From: Hoeflea ulvae
GTDB taxonomy: Bacteria; Pseudomonadota; Alphaproteobacteria; Rhizobiales; Rhizobiaceae
Direction: 5' to 3'
DNA length: 64,000 nt
Assembly (NCBI RefSeq): GCF_026619435.1
Contig: NZ_JAOVZQ010000001.1
Location: 4,781,501 to 4,845,500, forward strand
Shown: positions 35,540 through 44,246 of the stretch, piece after piece
Layout: each line of letters opens with the position of its first letter
How positions within the stretch are numbered: the first letter of the stretch is position 1
Position numbers and translations under genes: made by a program
Notes under the pieces: model-generated
Database searches by the model: none
What the model was told of the DNA's origin: nothing
What the model saw: only the letters and a program-made list of their open reading frames with translations

Positions 35540-35584
35540 TCTCTTCTCCAAAACGACCGGGGCAGGCTGTGCAGACGTGGCGGA

Positions 35585-36385
35585 TCAGAGTCCGGTGAAT
35601 TTCGGCTTGCGCTTCTCGCTGAAGGCGTTGATCGCTTCCAGGTGATCCTGGCTGCGATTGGTCAGCGCTTCATAGGCCATGCAGGTGTCCATCATGGTAT
35701 GGGCCAGCTGCTTGAGGCCGATATTGATGGCGGTCTTGGTGTATTTGATCGACTTCATTGCGCCATTGCCGAGTTTCTTGGCCATGGCATCAACCTTGGC
35801 GTCAAGCTCGTCTGCCGGCACCGAATAGTTGATCATGCCCATGGCCTGAGCGTCAGGCGCAGTGATCAGGTCACCGGTCATCAGATATTCCTTGGCCTTG
35901 GCATAACCGATCGCCTGCGGCCAGATCACGGCGCCGCCGTCTCCGGCTGCCAGCCCGACGCGCACATGCGGATCGCCGATGCGGGCATGGTCTGCAGCGA
36001 TGATGATATCGCAGAACAGGGCCATCGTCGCACCCAGCCCGACCGCGTCGCCATTCATCTTGCAGATGATCACCTTGTCGCAATCGAGAATGCCGAACAC
36101 GACGCGCTTGGCCTCGTTGATCGAGCGATCGAACATCTCGGTGTCTTCATACATTTCGCGCATGCCGACAATGTCGCCGCCGGCCGAGAACGCCTTGCCG
36201 GCGCCGGTGAAGATGACCACGTCGATGGAATGATCGAGCGACAGATCGTAGAAGACCCGCGATGATTCCTCGTGCATCTCGGCGGTCATCGCATTGAGCT
36301 GATCCGGCCGGTTCATGGTCACGGTCATCGTGCGGCCATCCTGCTCGAACAGGAAATATTTGTAGCTCGAATAGTCTACGATCAT
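35585..36385 (-). CDS. Enoyl-CoA hydratase/isomerase family protein, non-canonical active site
   Basis: A 266-residue crotonase. The segment DAVGLGATMALFCDIIIAAD has no Glu at the first catalytic position, and IGDPHVRVGLAAGDGGA has no Glu at the second. The oxyanion segment AFSAGGDIVGM is intact. It is more likely a specialised crotonase (isomerase, hydrolase or C-C bond enzyme) than a simple hydratase. It is the first gene of a six-gene leftward unit, with GGAGGA before the ATG and operator 6 plus a promoter upstream. Confidence 0.88.
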   Translation of the reverse strand: MIVDYSSYKYFLFEQDGRTMTVTMNRPDQLNAMTAEMHEESSRVFYDLSLDHSIDVVIFTGAGKAFSAGGDIVGMREMYEDTEMFDRSINEAKRVVFGILDCDKVIICKMNGDAVGLGATMALFCDIIIAADHARIGDPHVRVGLAAGDGGAVIWPQAIGYAKAKEYLMTGDLITAPDAQAMGMINYSVPADELDAKVDAMAKKLGNGAMKSIKYTKTAINIGLKQLAHTMMDTCMAYEALTNRSQDHLEAINAFSEKRKPKFTGL

Positions 36386-36436
36386 GGGAAATCCTCCGGG
36401 ATGGAATGACGGGCGATGAAGAGCGCCCTTATTTTT

Positions 36437-36468
36437 CTAACGATAGTTCGAAAATAGACCCAGTTCAA
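36437..36468 (-). promoter_or_regulatory. Promoter with overlapping operator 6
   Basis: On the minus strand TTGAAC (36468-36463) and TATCGT (36445-36440) are 17 bases apart. The operator CTAACGATAGTTCG (36437-36450) covers the -10 box, exactly as at operator 1. The -35 box overlaps the stop of the upstream gene, so this is an internal promoter for the 36385-29525 unit. Confidence 0.7.
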
Positions 36469-38585
36469 GCGCCAATTCGGCTCAGCGGCACAAGAAGTGC
36501 GTCAAGCGCCACCACGCCCTGGCCGGCAGGTAAGGCAATGACCGGGTTGAGATCTATGGTTTCGATATTGTCGCGATGAGCCGCGGCGAAGGCGGAGATC
36601 CTGACCAGGACGTCAGCCAGCGCATCGACATCGGATGGCGGTGCGCCGCGAACGCCGGACAACAGGGCACGGCCACGTATCTGGTCGATCATCGACAGGG
36701 CCTCCGCCTTGTCGAACGGCACATGCCTGAATGCAACGTCCTTGAGCACCTCCACATGAACACCGCCCAGGCCGAACATGACCACCGGACCGAACACCGG
36801 ATCGCGGCTGACTCCGATGATGGTCTCGACACCCTTTTTGGCCATCGGCGCCACGAGAACACCCTCGATCAGCGCATCCGGGCAATGCTCCGCTGCCCGC
36901 GCGATCAGCGTGTCATAGCTTGCCATCACCTCGGCCCGGTCACCCGGCCCGACCAGCACACCACCGATCTCGGTCTTGTGTTCAATGTCCGGGGACACGA
37001 TTTTCATGACCACAGGATAGCCGATGGCATCGGCGGCATCTCCGGCCGCACCGGCGGCGTTCACGAGCTTTTCGTCGAGAAACGGAATGCCCGCCTGCCC
37101 CAGGATGCGCTTGGCTTCATATTCGGAAACCTGCCCGGTCGCCAGCGGTGCTGCGGCAGCGATATCGTCCTCAGCCTCGCTGCCGGCATTCTCGAAGGCG
37201 GTGCCGAAACGCGTCAGCGCCGAAAGCGCCAGCACGGCGCGGTCGGCATCCTCGAAAACCAGGAACCCGTTCTTCTCGTAGGAACGCACCGTTTCCTCGT
37301 CCGTCACCATTTCCATGGCCACCAACCGGTCCGGAAAGGCGGCGCAGCCATCGGTGATGGCCTGGCGCAGGGGAGCCGACAGCGTCCGTGTGCTGGGCAC
37401 GGTGGAAAAGAAGCCGATCAAGGCGTCATAACCACCCTGCTCAAGCATGATGTGGATGTTCTTCGACAGCAGGCTCATGTCATTGAGCGCCTGCGCCGTC
37501 GTGTCGACCGGATTTTCCACCGAGGCGAAGGGCAGCAGCTCCTTCAGTTGCTTCTGGGCCGCTTCCGGCATCGGCGCAACATCGAGGCCATACCGCTCCG
37601 CCGAATCCGAAATCAGCACCCCGGCGCCACCCGACAACGTCACCACGCCAAGCTTGTTGCCCTGGGGAAAAATGCCGCGGGTGCAGGCATAGGCGACATC
37701 GAGCTGTTCTTCGGTGGTGGCGGCACGATGCACGCCATATTGCCTAAACAGCGCATCATAGACCTCGTCGGATCCGGCAAGCGAGGCGGTGTGCGAACTC
37801 GCAGCCTTGGCGCCGACTTCCGAGCGCCCGACTTTCATCATCACCACCGGCTTGCGGTTCCTGCGCGCCAGTGCCAGCGCGGCGCGGAACCGCGGCCCGT
37901 TGCGAACACCTTCGACATAGGCCATGATGACCTTGATGTCTGACTGTCCGGCCATCCAGTACAGGCATTCCGCCACGTCGACATCGGCCTCGTTGCCCGT
38001 GGTGATCCAGTAGCTCACGCCAATGCCGCGCTTGCGGGCGAGATAGGCGATGTGGGAGCCGTAGGCCCCGCTCTGGCTGACAATGCCGACAGGACCGGGC
38101 GAGGGAATCTCGCGATCCAGCGACTGGGTGAAGGTGCCGAAATAGCCGATATTCGAATTGAACATGCCGAGACAATTGGGGCCCAGCAGGCGCAGCCCGC
38201 CGGCCTTGGCCGTTGCGGCGATCCGGTCCTGCACCAGCAGACCGTCATCGCCACTTTCGGCATAGCCTGCCGAAAAAATCACTGCGGCACGAACACCCTT
38301 TTCGATGCATTCGACCACCGCCTGTTCGGTCAGCGCCGCAGGAACGGCCAGAAGAGCCACGTCGGGAACCTCCGGCACATCAGCGAGCGAGGCATAGGCC
38401 TTGACCCCCTGCACGGTCTCGCGATTGGGATTGACCGGATAGAGCCCGCCCTTGAAGCCGCCCTCCAGCAGATAGCGCAGCGGCCGGCCGGAAATGCGAT
38501 TGGGATCGTTCGAGGCACCCAGGATGGCAATCGAGCGTGGCCGGAACAGATGATCGAGATCGGTGGCGGGCGAGACGTGATTCAT
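36465..38585 (-). CDS. ADP-forming acyl-CoA synthetase (fused alpha/beta, acetate-CoA ligase family)
   Basis: A 706-residue NDP-forming acyl-CoA synthetase. In order it has a CoA-binding Rossmann domain (IAILGASNDPNRISGRPL near 19-37), a succinyl-CoA-synthetase-like flavodoxin domain (IVSQSGAYGSHIAYLARK; phosphohistidine His265 in SSHTASLAG), and a C-terminal ATP-grasp domain from about residue 490 (PVVMKIVSPDIEHKTEIGGV). It either activates a short acid or, run in reverse, makes ATP from an acyl-CoA end product. The start MNHVSPATD was selected over a longer frame. It is the last gene of the unit starting at 43233. Confidence 0.92.
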   Translation of the reverse strand: MNHVSPATDLDHLFRPRSIAILGASNDPNRISGRPLRYLLEGGFKGGLYPVNPNRETVQGVKAYASLADVPEVPDVALLAVPAALTEQAVVECIEKGVRAAVIFSAGYAESGDDGLLVQDRIAATAKAGGLRLLGPNCLGMFNSNIGYFGTFTQSLDREIPSPGPVGIVSQSGAYGSHIAYLARKRGIGVSYWITTGNEADVDVAECLYWMAGQSDIKVIMAYVEGVRNGPRFRAALALARRNRKPVVMMKVGRSEVGAKAASSHTASLAGSDEVYDALFRQYGVHRAATTEEQLDVAYACTRGIFPQGNKLGVVTLSGGAGVLISDSAERYGLDVAPMPEAAQKQLKELLPFASVENPVDTTAQALNDMSLLSKNIHIMLEQGGYDALIGFFSTVPSTRTLSAPLRQAITDGCAAFPDRLVAMEMVTDEETVRSYEKNGFLVFEDADRAVLALSALTRFGTAFENAGSEAEDDIAAAAPLATGQVSEYEAKRILGQAGIPFLDEKLVNAAGAAGDAADAIGYPVVMKIVSPDIEHKTEIGGVLVGPGDRAEVMASYDTLIARAAEHCPDALIEGVLVAPMAKKGVETIIGVSRDPVFGPVVMFGLGGVHVEVLKDVAFRHVPFDKAEALSMIDQIRGRALLSGVRGAPPSDVDALADVLVRISAFAAAHRDNIETIDLNPVIALPAGQGVVALDALLVPLSRIGA

Positions 38586-38607
38586 GTCGTGTTCCTGTTC
38601 TGCCAAG

Positions 38608-39843
38608 TCAGAAATTGACTCCGGAAGCCAGCAGCTCCCGTGCAATCGTGCGGCGTTGTATTTCACTGGTTCCGTCGGGAATCCGCATCGAGCGGGTGAA
38701 CCGGTAGCCTTCCTCGAGCCGCAGCTCGTTGGTCAGACCCATGCCGCCATGCACCTGGATGCAGCGGTCGAACACCCGGTTTGCCGCCTCGGTGCAATGC
38801 AGCTTGACCATCGAGGTCTCGGCGATCGAACGAACCCCGCTTTCGAGTTTTGTCGCGCAGTCGAGCAGCATGGTTTCGGCCGAATAGATATCGAGAGCGC
38901 TTTCAGCCAGCAGGATCTGCACCGCCTGGTGCTCGGCGATCGGCTTGCCGAAGGTCTTGCGCACCTTGGCGTAATCCAGCGCCTGGTTGAGCGCCCACCG
39001 CGCCAGCCCGATGCAGGTTGCCGACAGTCCAAGCCGGCCGGTGTTGACGCCGTTCATCGCCACTTTCAGCCCCTGCCCCGGCTCGCCGAGCCGCTGGACA
39101 TCGGGCACCCGTACGCCGTCAAAACTGAGAATGCCGATTTCCGCGCCCAGATGCCCCATCACCGGAATGGTCGAAACCACCGAGAATCCGGCAGAGGCGG
39201 TCTCTACGAAGAAACCAGTGATCCCGCCCTTGCGCTGGGTTGCGAGGTCCGGATCGGTCACCGCGAACACCATCACATAGTCCGCATAAGGACCATTGGT
39301 GATCCATTGCTTGGTCCCGGTAAGGACCCAGTCATCTCCATCACGTACCGCGCGCGACTTCATCGCGAACACATCCGAGCCGGCATCGGGCTCACTCAAT
39401 GCGAAGCACAGGGTCTTGTCACCGCTGGCAAGGCCCGGCAGGAACTGCTGCCGCTGATCCTCGCCGAGCGAGGTCAGCACCGGCGACAGACCGTTGGTAA
39501 AGGGCGAAGGCACGATCACGGGGTGAACCAGAACCCGTCCCGGTCCCGCAACTTCCGCCAGCAGCGCATTCAGATAGACGGCCGCGACCGGACCGAGTCC
39601 GCCGCCGCCTATTTCTTCAGGCCCGAACATGGTGTAAAAACCCTGCTCGGCCGAGCGCATCCGCACCGTGCGCCTGAGCGCCGCAACCTCCTCGACGAAG
39701 TATCCGTTCTCATCATAGATCGTCCGTTCGCTGGCCAGGAGCTGCCGATTGGCGTCTTCCAGCGGTGCGACTTCGCGTTCGAGGAAACGGATCAGGCTGT
39801 CACCGATGGCGATGACGTCATCTCCGACATGGGTTCTGTTCAT
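38608..39843 (-). CDS. Acyl-CoA dehydrogenase
   Basis: A 411-residue ACAD with LSEPDAGSD and the C-terminal HGGMGLTNELRLEEG followed by RIPDGTSEIQ. An Asp replaces the usual Glu before GTSEIQ, as in some ACAD subfamilies. ATG 39843 lies one base after the DUF35 gene stop. It probably makes the alpha,beta-enoyl-CoA that the neighbouring MaoC pair hydrates before aldol cleavage. Confidence 0.9.
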   Translation of the reverse strand: MNRTHVGDDVIAIGDSLIRFLEREVAPLEDANRQLLASERTIYDENGYFVEEVAALRRTVRMRSAEQGFYTMFGPEEIGGGGLGPVAAVYLNALLAEVAGPGRVLVHPVIVPSPFTNGLSPVLTSLGEDQRQQFLPGLASGDKTLCFALSEPDAGSDVFAMKSRAVRDGDDWVLTGTKQWITNGPYADYVMVFAVTDPDLATQRKGGITGFFVETASAGFSVVSTIPVMGHLGAEIGILSFDGVRVPDVQRLGEPGQGLKVAMNGVNTGRLGLSATCIGLARWALNQALDYAKVRKTFGKPIAEHQAVQILLAESALDIYSAETMLLDCATKLESGVRSIAETSMVKLHCTEAANRVFDRCIQVHGGMGLTNELRLEEGYRFTRSMRIPDGTSEIQRRTIARELLASGVNF

Positions 39844-39844
39844 A

Positions 39845-40264
39845 TCACGCCCCGACCACCGTGAATTTCGGCAAGGTGACCTCCTCGGTGACATCATCGA
39901 AGCTGACCGCCACCCGGTCGCCGATCCGGACCGCTTCGACATCGGGCACAACGAGATTGGTCAGCATGCGCGGACCTTCGTCAAGCTGGATCATGGCGAT
40001 GATATACGGAACATCGGCGGCAAACACCGGCCCCGCCGGCTTGCGGGCGATGGTGTAGGAATAGACCTCGCCCTGGCCGCTCACATCGGTCCATTGCAGA
40101 TCATCGGAATGGCAATGCGGGCACAGCTCGCGCGGATAGAAGTGATGCTTGCCGCAGGCATTGCACTGCGGGATCGAGAGCCGGTGCTCCCTCGCCGCAT
40201 CCCAGAACGGCCGGGTGCCGGGATCGATGATCGGAAGCGGCTTGTCATAGGTGGTGCTGGTCAT
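39845..40264 (-). CDS. DUF35 OB-fold zinc-ribbon protein (aldolase/thiolase partner)
   Basis: A 139-residue protein with an N-terminal rubredoxin-like zinc ribbon (CNACGK and CPHCHSDD) and a C-terminal OB-fold, typical of DUF35 proteins. These bind thiolase-fold enzymes; in steroid side-chain degradation the DUF35 domain of ChsH2 is required by the Ltp2 aldolase. The gene starts ten bases after the thiolase-like gene, as expected for a complex. The start MTSTTYDKP was chosen over a long non-family extension. Confidence 0.9.
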   Translation of the reverse strand: MTSTTYDKPLPIIDPGTRPFWDAAREHRLSIPQCNACGKHHFYPRELCPHCHSDDLQWTDVSGQGEVYSYTIARKPAGPVFAADVPYIIAMIQLDEGPRMLTNLVVPDVEAVRIGDRVAVSFDDVTEEVTLPKFTVVGA

Positions 40265-40274
40265 CGGCTGGTCC

Positions 40275-41441
40275 TCAATGATTGGCAAGAATGACGGTGC
40301 CGCCACTCGAAAGGGTTCCGCCGGTGCCGTGCACCAGCGCGGTGCGGACATTGTCGACCTGGCGCTCGCCGGCTTCGCCGCGCAACTGCCGGACCGCTTC
40401 GACGAGAAGGAAAATGCCGTACATGCCGGGGTGGCAATAGGACAGCCCGCCGCCATTGGTGTTGAGCGGAAATGCCCCGCCAGGTGCTGTCCGCTGGCCG
40501 GAGACAAAGGCGCCGCCCTCTCCCGGCTTGCAGAAACCGAGCGCCTCAAGCGTCATCAGAACGGTGATGGTGAAGCTGTCATAGCATTCGACGAGATCGA
40601 TCGAATCGGGGCTGACTCCGGCCATTTCGAAGGCTGTCTTGCTCGACATTTCCGCCGCTGTCAGCCTGGCCAGATCCGGCATCGCGCCGATACTCCAATG
40701 GGTATGGGCCTCTCCGAAGCCGCGCACGTGAACGGCCTTGGCGCCATGCGCCTTGGCATTGTCGGCGCTGGTCATGACAATCGCGCCTGCGCCGTCGGTG
40801 ACCAGGCAGCAGTCAAGCAGCTTCAGCGGATCCGAAATCGGCATCGATTCCATCACATCGTCGATGCTGATCAGGTCCCGCTTGGTGGCCGCCGGGTTGA
40901 GGCTCGCCCATTTGCGCGTTGCCACGGCGATTTCGGCCAGCTGTTCCTCGGTGGTGCCGAACTCGTACATGTGACGCTTTGCGGCAAGCGCGTAGCCGCC
41001 GACAGGCTGCGGTATGCCCCAGACATTCTCGAACTGCATGGTCAGCACGCTCGGACGTCCGCCAAGCGTGCGGCTGCGCTCGCTGCGCTGGGTGCTGCCA
41101 TAGACGATCAGCGCCACGTCGCAATAGCCCCGCTCGATCGCCATGGCTGCATGCGCCACATGCGCCTCGAAGGCGGATCCGCCGATATTGGTGGTGTCGG
41201 CAAAGCGTGGAAAGATGCCGAGATATTCGCCCAGCGTGACACTTGGCAAAAGCCCCGGTCCGGGAACGCCCCACAGGCCCGCGACCAGCAGACCGTCGAC
41301 ATCGGACATGCTGATGCCGGCATCCTTGAGCGCCGCATTGGCCGCGCGCGCCTGGACCTGCAACACTGATCCGCCGCCAACGACCTTGCCGTCCGACAGG
41401 GGCACGTCGCCCACGCCCACGATTACTGCTTCTCTAGCCAT
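40275..41441 (-). CDS. Thiolase-fold protein lacking both thiolase cysteines (Ltp2-type retro-aldolase candidate)
   Basis: A 388-residue thiolase-superfamily protein of the SCP-x/lipid-transfer group. The nucleophilic Cys region reads TNIGGSAFEAH, and the second Cys region near the C-terminus reads HGTGGTLSSGG, so both thiolase cysteines are absent. Tyr287 in ECYDSFT and Tyr335 in LSYCHPG sit where Ltp2-type aldolases carry their repurposed active-site tyrosines (from memory). With the adjacent DUF35 protein and two MaoC subunits, a retro-aldol cleavage of a 3-hydroxy branched acyl-CoA is more likely than thiolysis. Confidence 0.85.
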   Translation of the reverse strand: MAREAVIVGVGDVPLSDGKVVGGGSVLQVQARAANAALKDAGISMSDVDGLLVAGLWGVPGPGLLPSVTLGEYLGIFPRFADTTNIGGSAFEAHVAHAAMAIERGYCDVALIVYGSTQRSERSRTLGGRPSVLTMQFENVWGIPQPVGGYALAAKRHMYEFGTTEEQLAEIAVATRKWASLNPAATKRDLISIDDVMESMPISDPLKLLDCCLVTDGAGAIVMTSADNAKAHGAKAVHVRGFGEAHTHWSIGAMPDLARLTAAEMSSKTAFEMAGVSPDSIDLVECYDSFTITVLMTLEALGFCKPGEGGAFVSGQRTAPGGAFPLNTNGGGLSYCHPGMYGIFLLVEAVRQLRGEAGERQVDNVRTALVHGTGGTLSSGGTVILANH

Positions 41442-41444
41442 TGC

Positions 41445-41894
41445 TCAGCTTACCTTTTCATTTTCGACAGGCTGGTAGACGGTCCCAGCCAGAATTTTGC
41501 GCTCGCCGCAGCGGCACACGAGGGTGCATCGCGCAGCAAGCCTGCCGTTACGCGTGACCAGATCCTCGACGGTGCCGCTCATTTCGATGTGATCGTCGGC
41601 GAAAACCGGCCCGACAAAGGCGACCTCGATCTCGCCTGTTTCATCGAACCCGCCAACGCTCCAGTCGTTGAGCATCTGGGCCGCATAGGCCAGCGTCATC
41701 AGGCCATGGGCGATGGTGCGGCCGAAGGGTCCCTTGCCGGCATAGTCGGGATCGACATGGATCGGATTGAAATCACCCGATGCCCTGGCATAGGCATCGA
41801 TCACGGACTGGGTGACGTGCCGTTCGAACACCGGCAGGACAAAGCCGGGCCGGAAACAGGGCATCACCCCGGTTTGGTTCATCTTGCCCGACAT
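41445..41894 (-). CDS. MaoC family hydratase, catalytic subunit
   Basis: A 149-residue single hotdog protein with the intact hydratase-2 motif YARASGDFNPIHVDPDYA (Asp and His catalytic). It should hydrate an enoyl-CoA to the 3-hydroxyacyl-CoA. ATG 41894 overlaps the stop of the preceding hotdog gene by one base (TGATG). That gene lacks the motif, so an active/inactive heterodimer like ChsH1-ChsH2 is likely. Confidence 0.9.
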   Translation of the reverse strand: MSGKMNQTGVMPCFRPGFVLPVFERHVTQSVIDAYARASGDFNPIHVDPDYAGKGPFGRTIAHGLMTLAYAAQMLNDWSVGGFDETGEIEVAFVGPVFADDHIEMSGTVEDLVTRNGRLAARCTLVCRCGERKILAGTVYQPVENEKVS

Positions 41895-42319
41895 CACAGA
41901 TCCTGCCCCCAGATCGAGGTAATCACGCCGCTGGCAACGAGGTCGCCGTCGCGTCCGCGCGCCTCGAACTCGGAAACGGCGTAGTTTCGTTCCTTGCGAA
42001 CATATTTCTCGACAATGCTGGCCTGCAGCTGAAGCGCTTCGCCGACATTGACTGCCCGGTGAAAGCGGATCGATTGCTTGGCGTGAATGCCGCCCGGAGG
42101 GCTTGCGCGGGCCTTGAGAAGATCGATCAGATAGACCGACGCGATCATCGAAGGCGCCCGCTGCGTACCGTCTTCACTGGTGACGGCATACCGATCACCG
42201 GGATTGCCCGTGGCCTCGAGAAACGCTTCGACTGTCTCGCCCGTCACGGTGAAGGACAAGGGCTCGCGGGGGAACCGATCCCCCACCTCGATCTCGGAAT
42301 AGCGCCGATAGGCAGTCAT
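41894..42319 (-). CDS. MaoC-like hotdog protein, non-catalytic partner (FAS1-type N-terminal dehydratase)
   Basis: A 141-residue hotdog protein. The place of the hydratase motif reads FLEATGNPGDRYAV, without the catalytic Asp-x-Asn-Pro-x-His arrangement, so it is probably the structural half of a heterodimeric hydratase with the next gene. Such N-terminal MaoC-like subunits enlarge the acyl pocket and allow bulky substrates. It begins two bases after the SDR gene. Confidence 0.87.
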   Translation of the reverse strand: MTAYRRYSEIEVGDRFPREPLSFTVTGETVEAFLEATGNPGDRYAVTSEDGTQRAPSMIASVYLIDLLKARASPPGGIHAKQSIRFHRAVNVGEALQLQASIVEKYVRKERNYAVSEFEARGRDGDLVASGVITSIWGQDL

Positions 42320-42321
42320 GA

Positions 42322-43233
42322 TCAGACCGGGGTCCAGGAGAATACGTCGCGCGACATCTCGAGCGGAATGAACGACGTCTTCAGGGTCGGCAGCATGTGG
42401 TCGCGCAGGGTTTCCGGTGTCCAGCCTTCCGAGCGGTGAACCGACCGCAGCGGACGCGGCTGGCTCATCAGGAACACTTCATTGCCGCGCACGGCGAAGA
42501 TCTGGCCATTGACGTCCCGTGAATCATCGCTGGCCAGGAACACGGCAACCGGCGCGATCTTGTCCGGGGTCAGCATCTTCAGACCCTTGAGCCGTTCTTC
42601 CTGGTCGGGCGTGTTCGGGATCGATCCCACCATGCGGCTCCAGGCAAAGGGCGAGATGCAATTGGAGCGCACATTGAAGCGCGCCATGTCGAGCGCGATC
42701 GACTTTGACAGCCCGATAATGCCCATTTTCGCCGCGGAATAATTGGCCTGCCCCGGATTGCCGACCAGACCCGAGGTCGAGGTCATGTGCACGAAGGTGC
42801 CGCTTTCCTGCTTGCGGAAATGTTCGGCGGCGGCGCGGCTGACATTGTAGCTGCCATACAGATGCACCTGCAGCACCGAGTTCCAGTCGTCATCCGACAT
42901 CTTGTGAAAGATGACGTCACGCAGAATGCCGGCATTGTTGACGACGATGTCGATCTTGCCGAAGGTATCAACCGCGCGTCCGACCATGGCGCGCGCATCT
43001 TCGGCATCCGAAACGCTGCCCAGATCGGCAACAGCCTCGCCGCCCGCAGCCTTGATCTCGCTGACCACCTCGATCGCCGGGTCTTCTGCCTCGTCTTCAC
43101 CCTTCAAGGAAACGCCGGGATCATTGACGACGATCTTGGCGCCGTGCGCTGCCATCATCAAAGCCATCTCACGGCCGATACCGCGTCCGGCGCCGGTGAT
43201 CAGAGCTACCTTGTCTTCCAACATGCGTGTCAT
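42322..43233 (-). CDS. SDR family oxidoreductase with C-terminal extension (hydroxyacyl-CoA dehydrogenase-like)
   Basis: About 303 residues: TGAGRGIG, NNAGILRD and catalytic YSAAK. After the usual SDR end (VNGQIFAVRGNEV) there is a 45-residue tail seen in multifunctional-enzyme-type 3-hydroxyacyl-CoA dehydrogenases. ATG 43233 was chosen; ATG 43224 is also possible. It is the first gene of the unit SDR, MaoC, MaoC, thiolase-fold, DUF35, ACAD, ADP-forming synthetase, preceded by operator 7. Confidence 0.88.
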   Translation of the reverse strand: MTRMLEDKVALITGAGRGIGREMALMMAAHGAKIVVNDPGVSLKGEDEAEDPAIEVVSEIKAAGGEAVADLGSVSDAEDARAMVGRAVDTFGKIDIVVNNAGILRDVIFHKMSDDDWNSVLQVHLYGSYNVSRAAAEHFRKQESGTFVHMTSTSGLVGNPGQANYSAAKMGIIGLSKSIALDMARFNVRSNCISPFAWSRMVGSIPNTPDQEERLKGLKMLTPDKIAPVAVFLASDDSRDVNGQIFAVRGNEVFLMSQPRPLRSVHRSEGWTPETLRDHMLPTLKTSFIPLEMSRDVFSWTPV

Positions 43234-43269
43234 GGGTTTTCGCACCTTTTTACTGTCTGTCGCAATATT

Positions 43270-43283
43270 CTAACAATTGTTTG
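43270..43283 (-). promoter_or_regulatory. Operator 7 of the regional inverted-repeat family
   Basis: CTAACAATTGTTTG lies 37 bases before the SDR start that opens the retro-aldolase unit. On the minus strand its 3' arm runs into TAGAAT, a plausible -10 box, so the site would overlap the promoter. Confidence 0.65.
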
Positions 43284-43345
43284 GTTTCTTGATAGCGAGC
43301 AGTCGCCCGACCGTCAATCTCGACGGCCAGGCGCCCTGTCCGGCG

Positions 43346-44101
43346 TCAGACCATCCAGCGTCCGCCGTCGACGACCACCGATTGGCCGGTCATGTAACGG
43401 GAATCGTCACTGGCCAGGAACGCCGCGGCAGCCGCAATGTCTTCGGGCTCGGCAAAGAAGCCCAGAGGGATGGAACTGCGGATCTTGTCGAGGAATTCGT
43501 CCGAGATCTGCTCCAGCACGCGGGTCTTGGTCACCCCTGGGCAGACGGCATTGACATTGACCTTGAACGGAGCCAGCTCACGTGCCAGCGAACGGGTGAA
43601 ACCGATCACGCCCATTTTCGCCGCCGCATATTCGCTGATGCCGACTTCGCCCGCGAGCCCCGCATTGGACGCCACATTGACGATCTTGCCCTTGCCGGCC
43701 TCGCGCATCGCCGGCACCACCTGACGCGACGAAAGCAGCGTCGAGACCAGCGACACGTCGAGCACAAAGCGCCAGACTTCGGAACTGGACTGATAGAATT
43801 CGGACGCCCGTTCGCGAGCGCTCTGGCCGACATTGTTCATCAGCACATCGACAAATCCGGCCTCGGCGTAGATCCGCTTGAACGCAGCGACAACCACATC
43901 CTCATCGGTACAATCGGCAGTGATTGTCAGCACCTCTGCGCCCATGGCACGCGCCTTTTCGGCGGTCACTGCCAAGCCCTCATCCTCGCGATCCAGAATC
44001 GCCAGATTGGCGCCCTCGCTCGCAAAACGCAGGGCGCTCGCACGCCCGATGCCATTGGCAGCACCCGTTACCACCGCAAGCTTGCCTTCCATACGACGCA
44101 T
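43346..44101 (-). CDS. SDR family oxidoreductase
   Basis: A 251-residue SDR: TGAANGIG, MNNVGQSA in place of NNAG, and catalytic YAAAK. GGGAGGAGG precedes ATG 44101; the longer frame upstream is not used. It is a single-gene unit between operators 7 and 8. Its sequence is of the 3-oxoacyl reductase/hydroxyacyl dehydrogenase kind. Confidence 0.9.
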   Translation of the reverse strand: MRRMEGKLAVVTGAANGIGRASALRFASEGANLAILDREDEGLAVTAEKARAMGAEVLTITADCTDEDVVVAAFKRIYAEAGFVDVLMNNVGQSARERASEFYQSSSEVWRFVLDVSLVSTLLSSRQVVPAMREAGKGKIVNVASNAGLAGEVGISEYAAAKMGVIGFTRSLARELAPFKVNVNAVCPGVTKTRVLEQISDEFLDKIRSSIPLGFFAEPEDIAAAAAFLASDDSRYMTGQSVVVDGGRWMV

Positions 44102-44194
44102 GGCCGCCTCCTCCCGTTTTCCCTGATGGCACTGCCGAATATATCCGGCGTGACCATCCTTGACCGGCTGCATTATCCGGCCTTCATGAAAAAA

Positions 44195-44208
44195 CTAACA
44201 CTTGTTCG
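44195..44208 (-). promoter_or_regulatory. Operator 8 of the regional inverted-repeat family
   Basis: CTAACACTTGTTCG lies 94 bases upstream of the SDR at 44101. On the minus strand TTGTGC and TAGTTT, 17 bases apart, flank it so that it covers the spacer and the start of the -10 box. Confidence 0.65.
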
Positions 44209-44246
44209 AAAACAGCACAAGCACAGATTTTTCACCAGATGCATTT

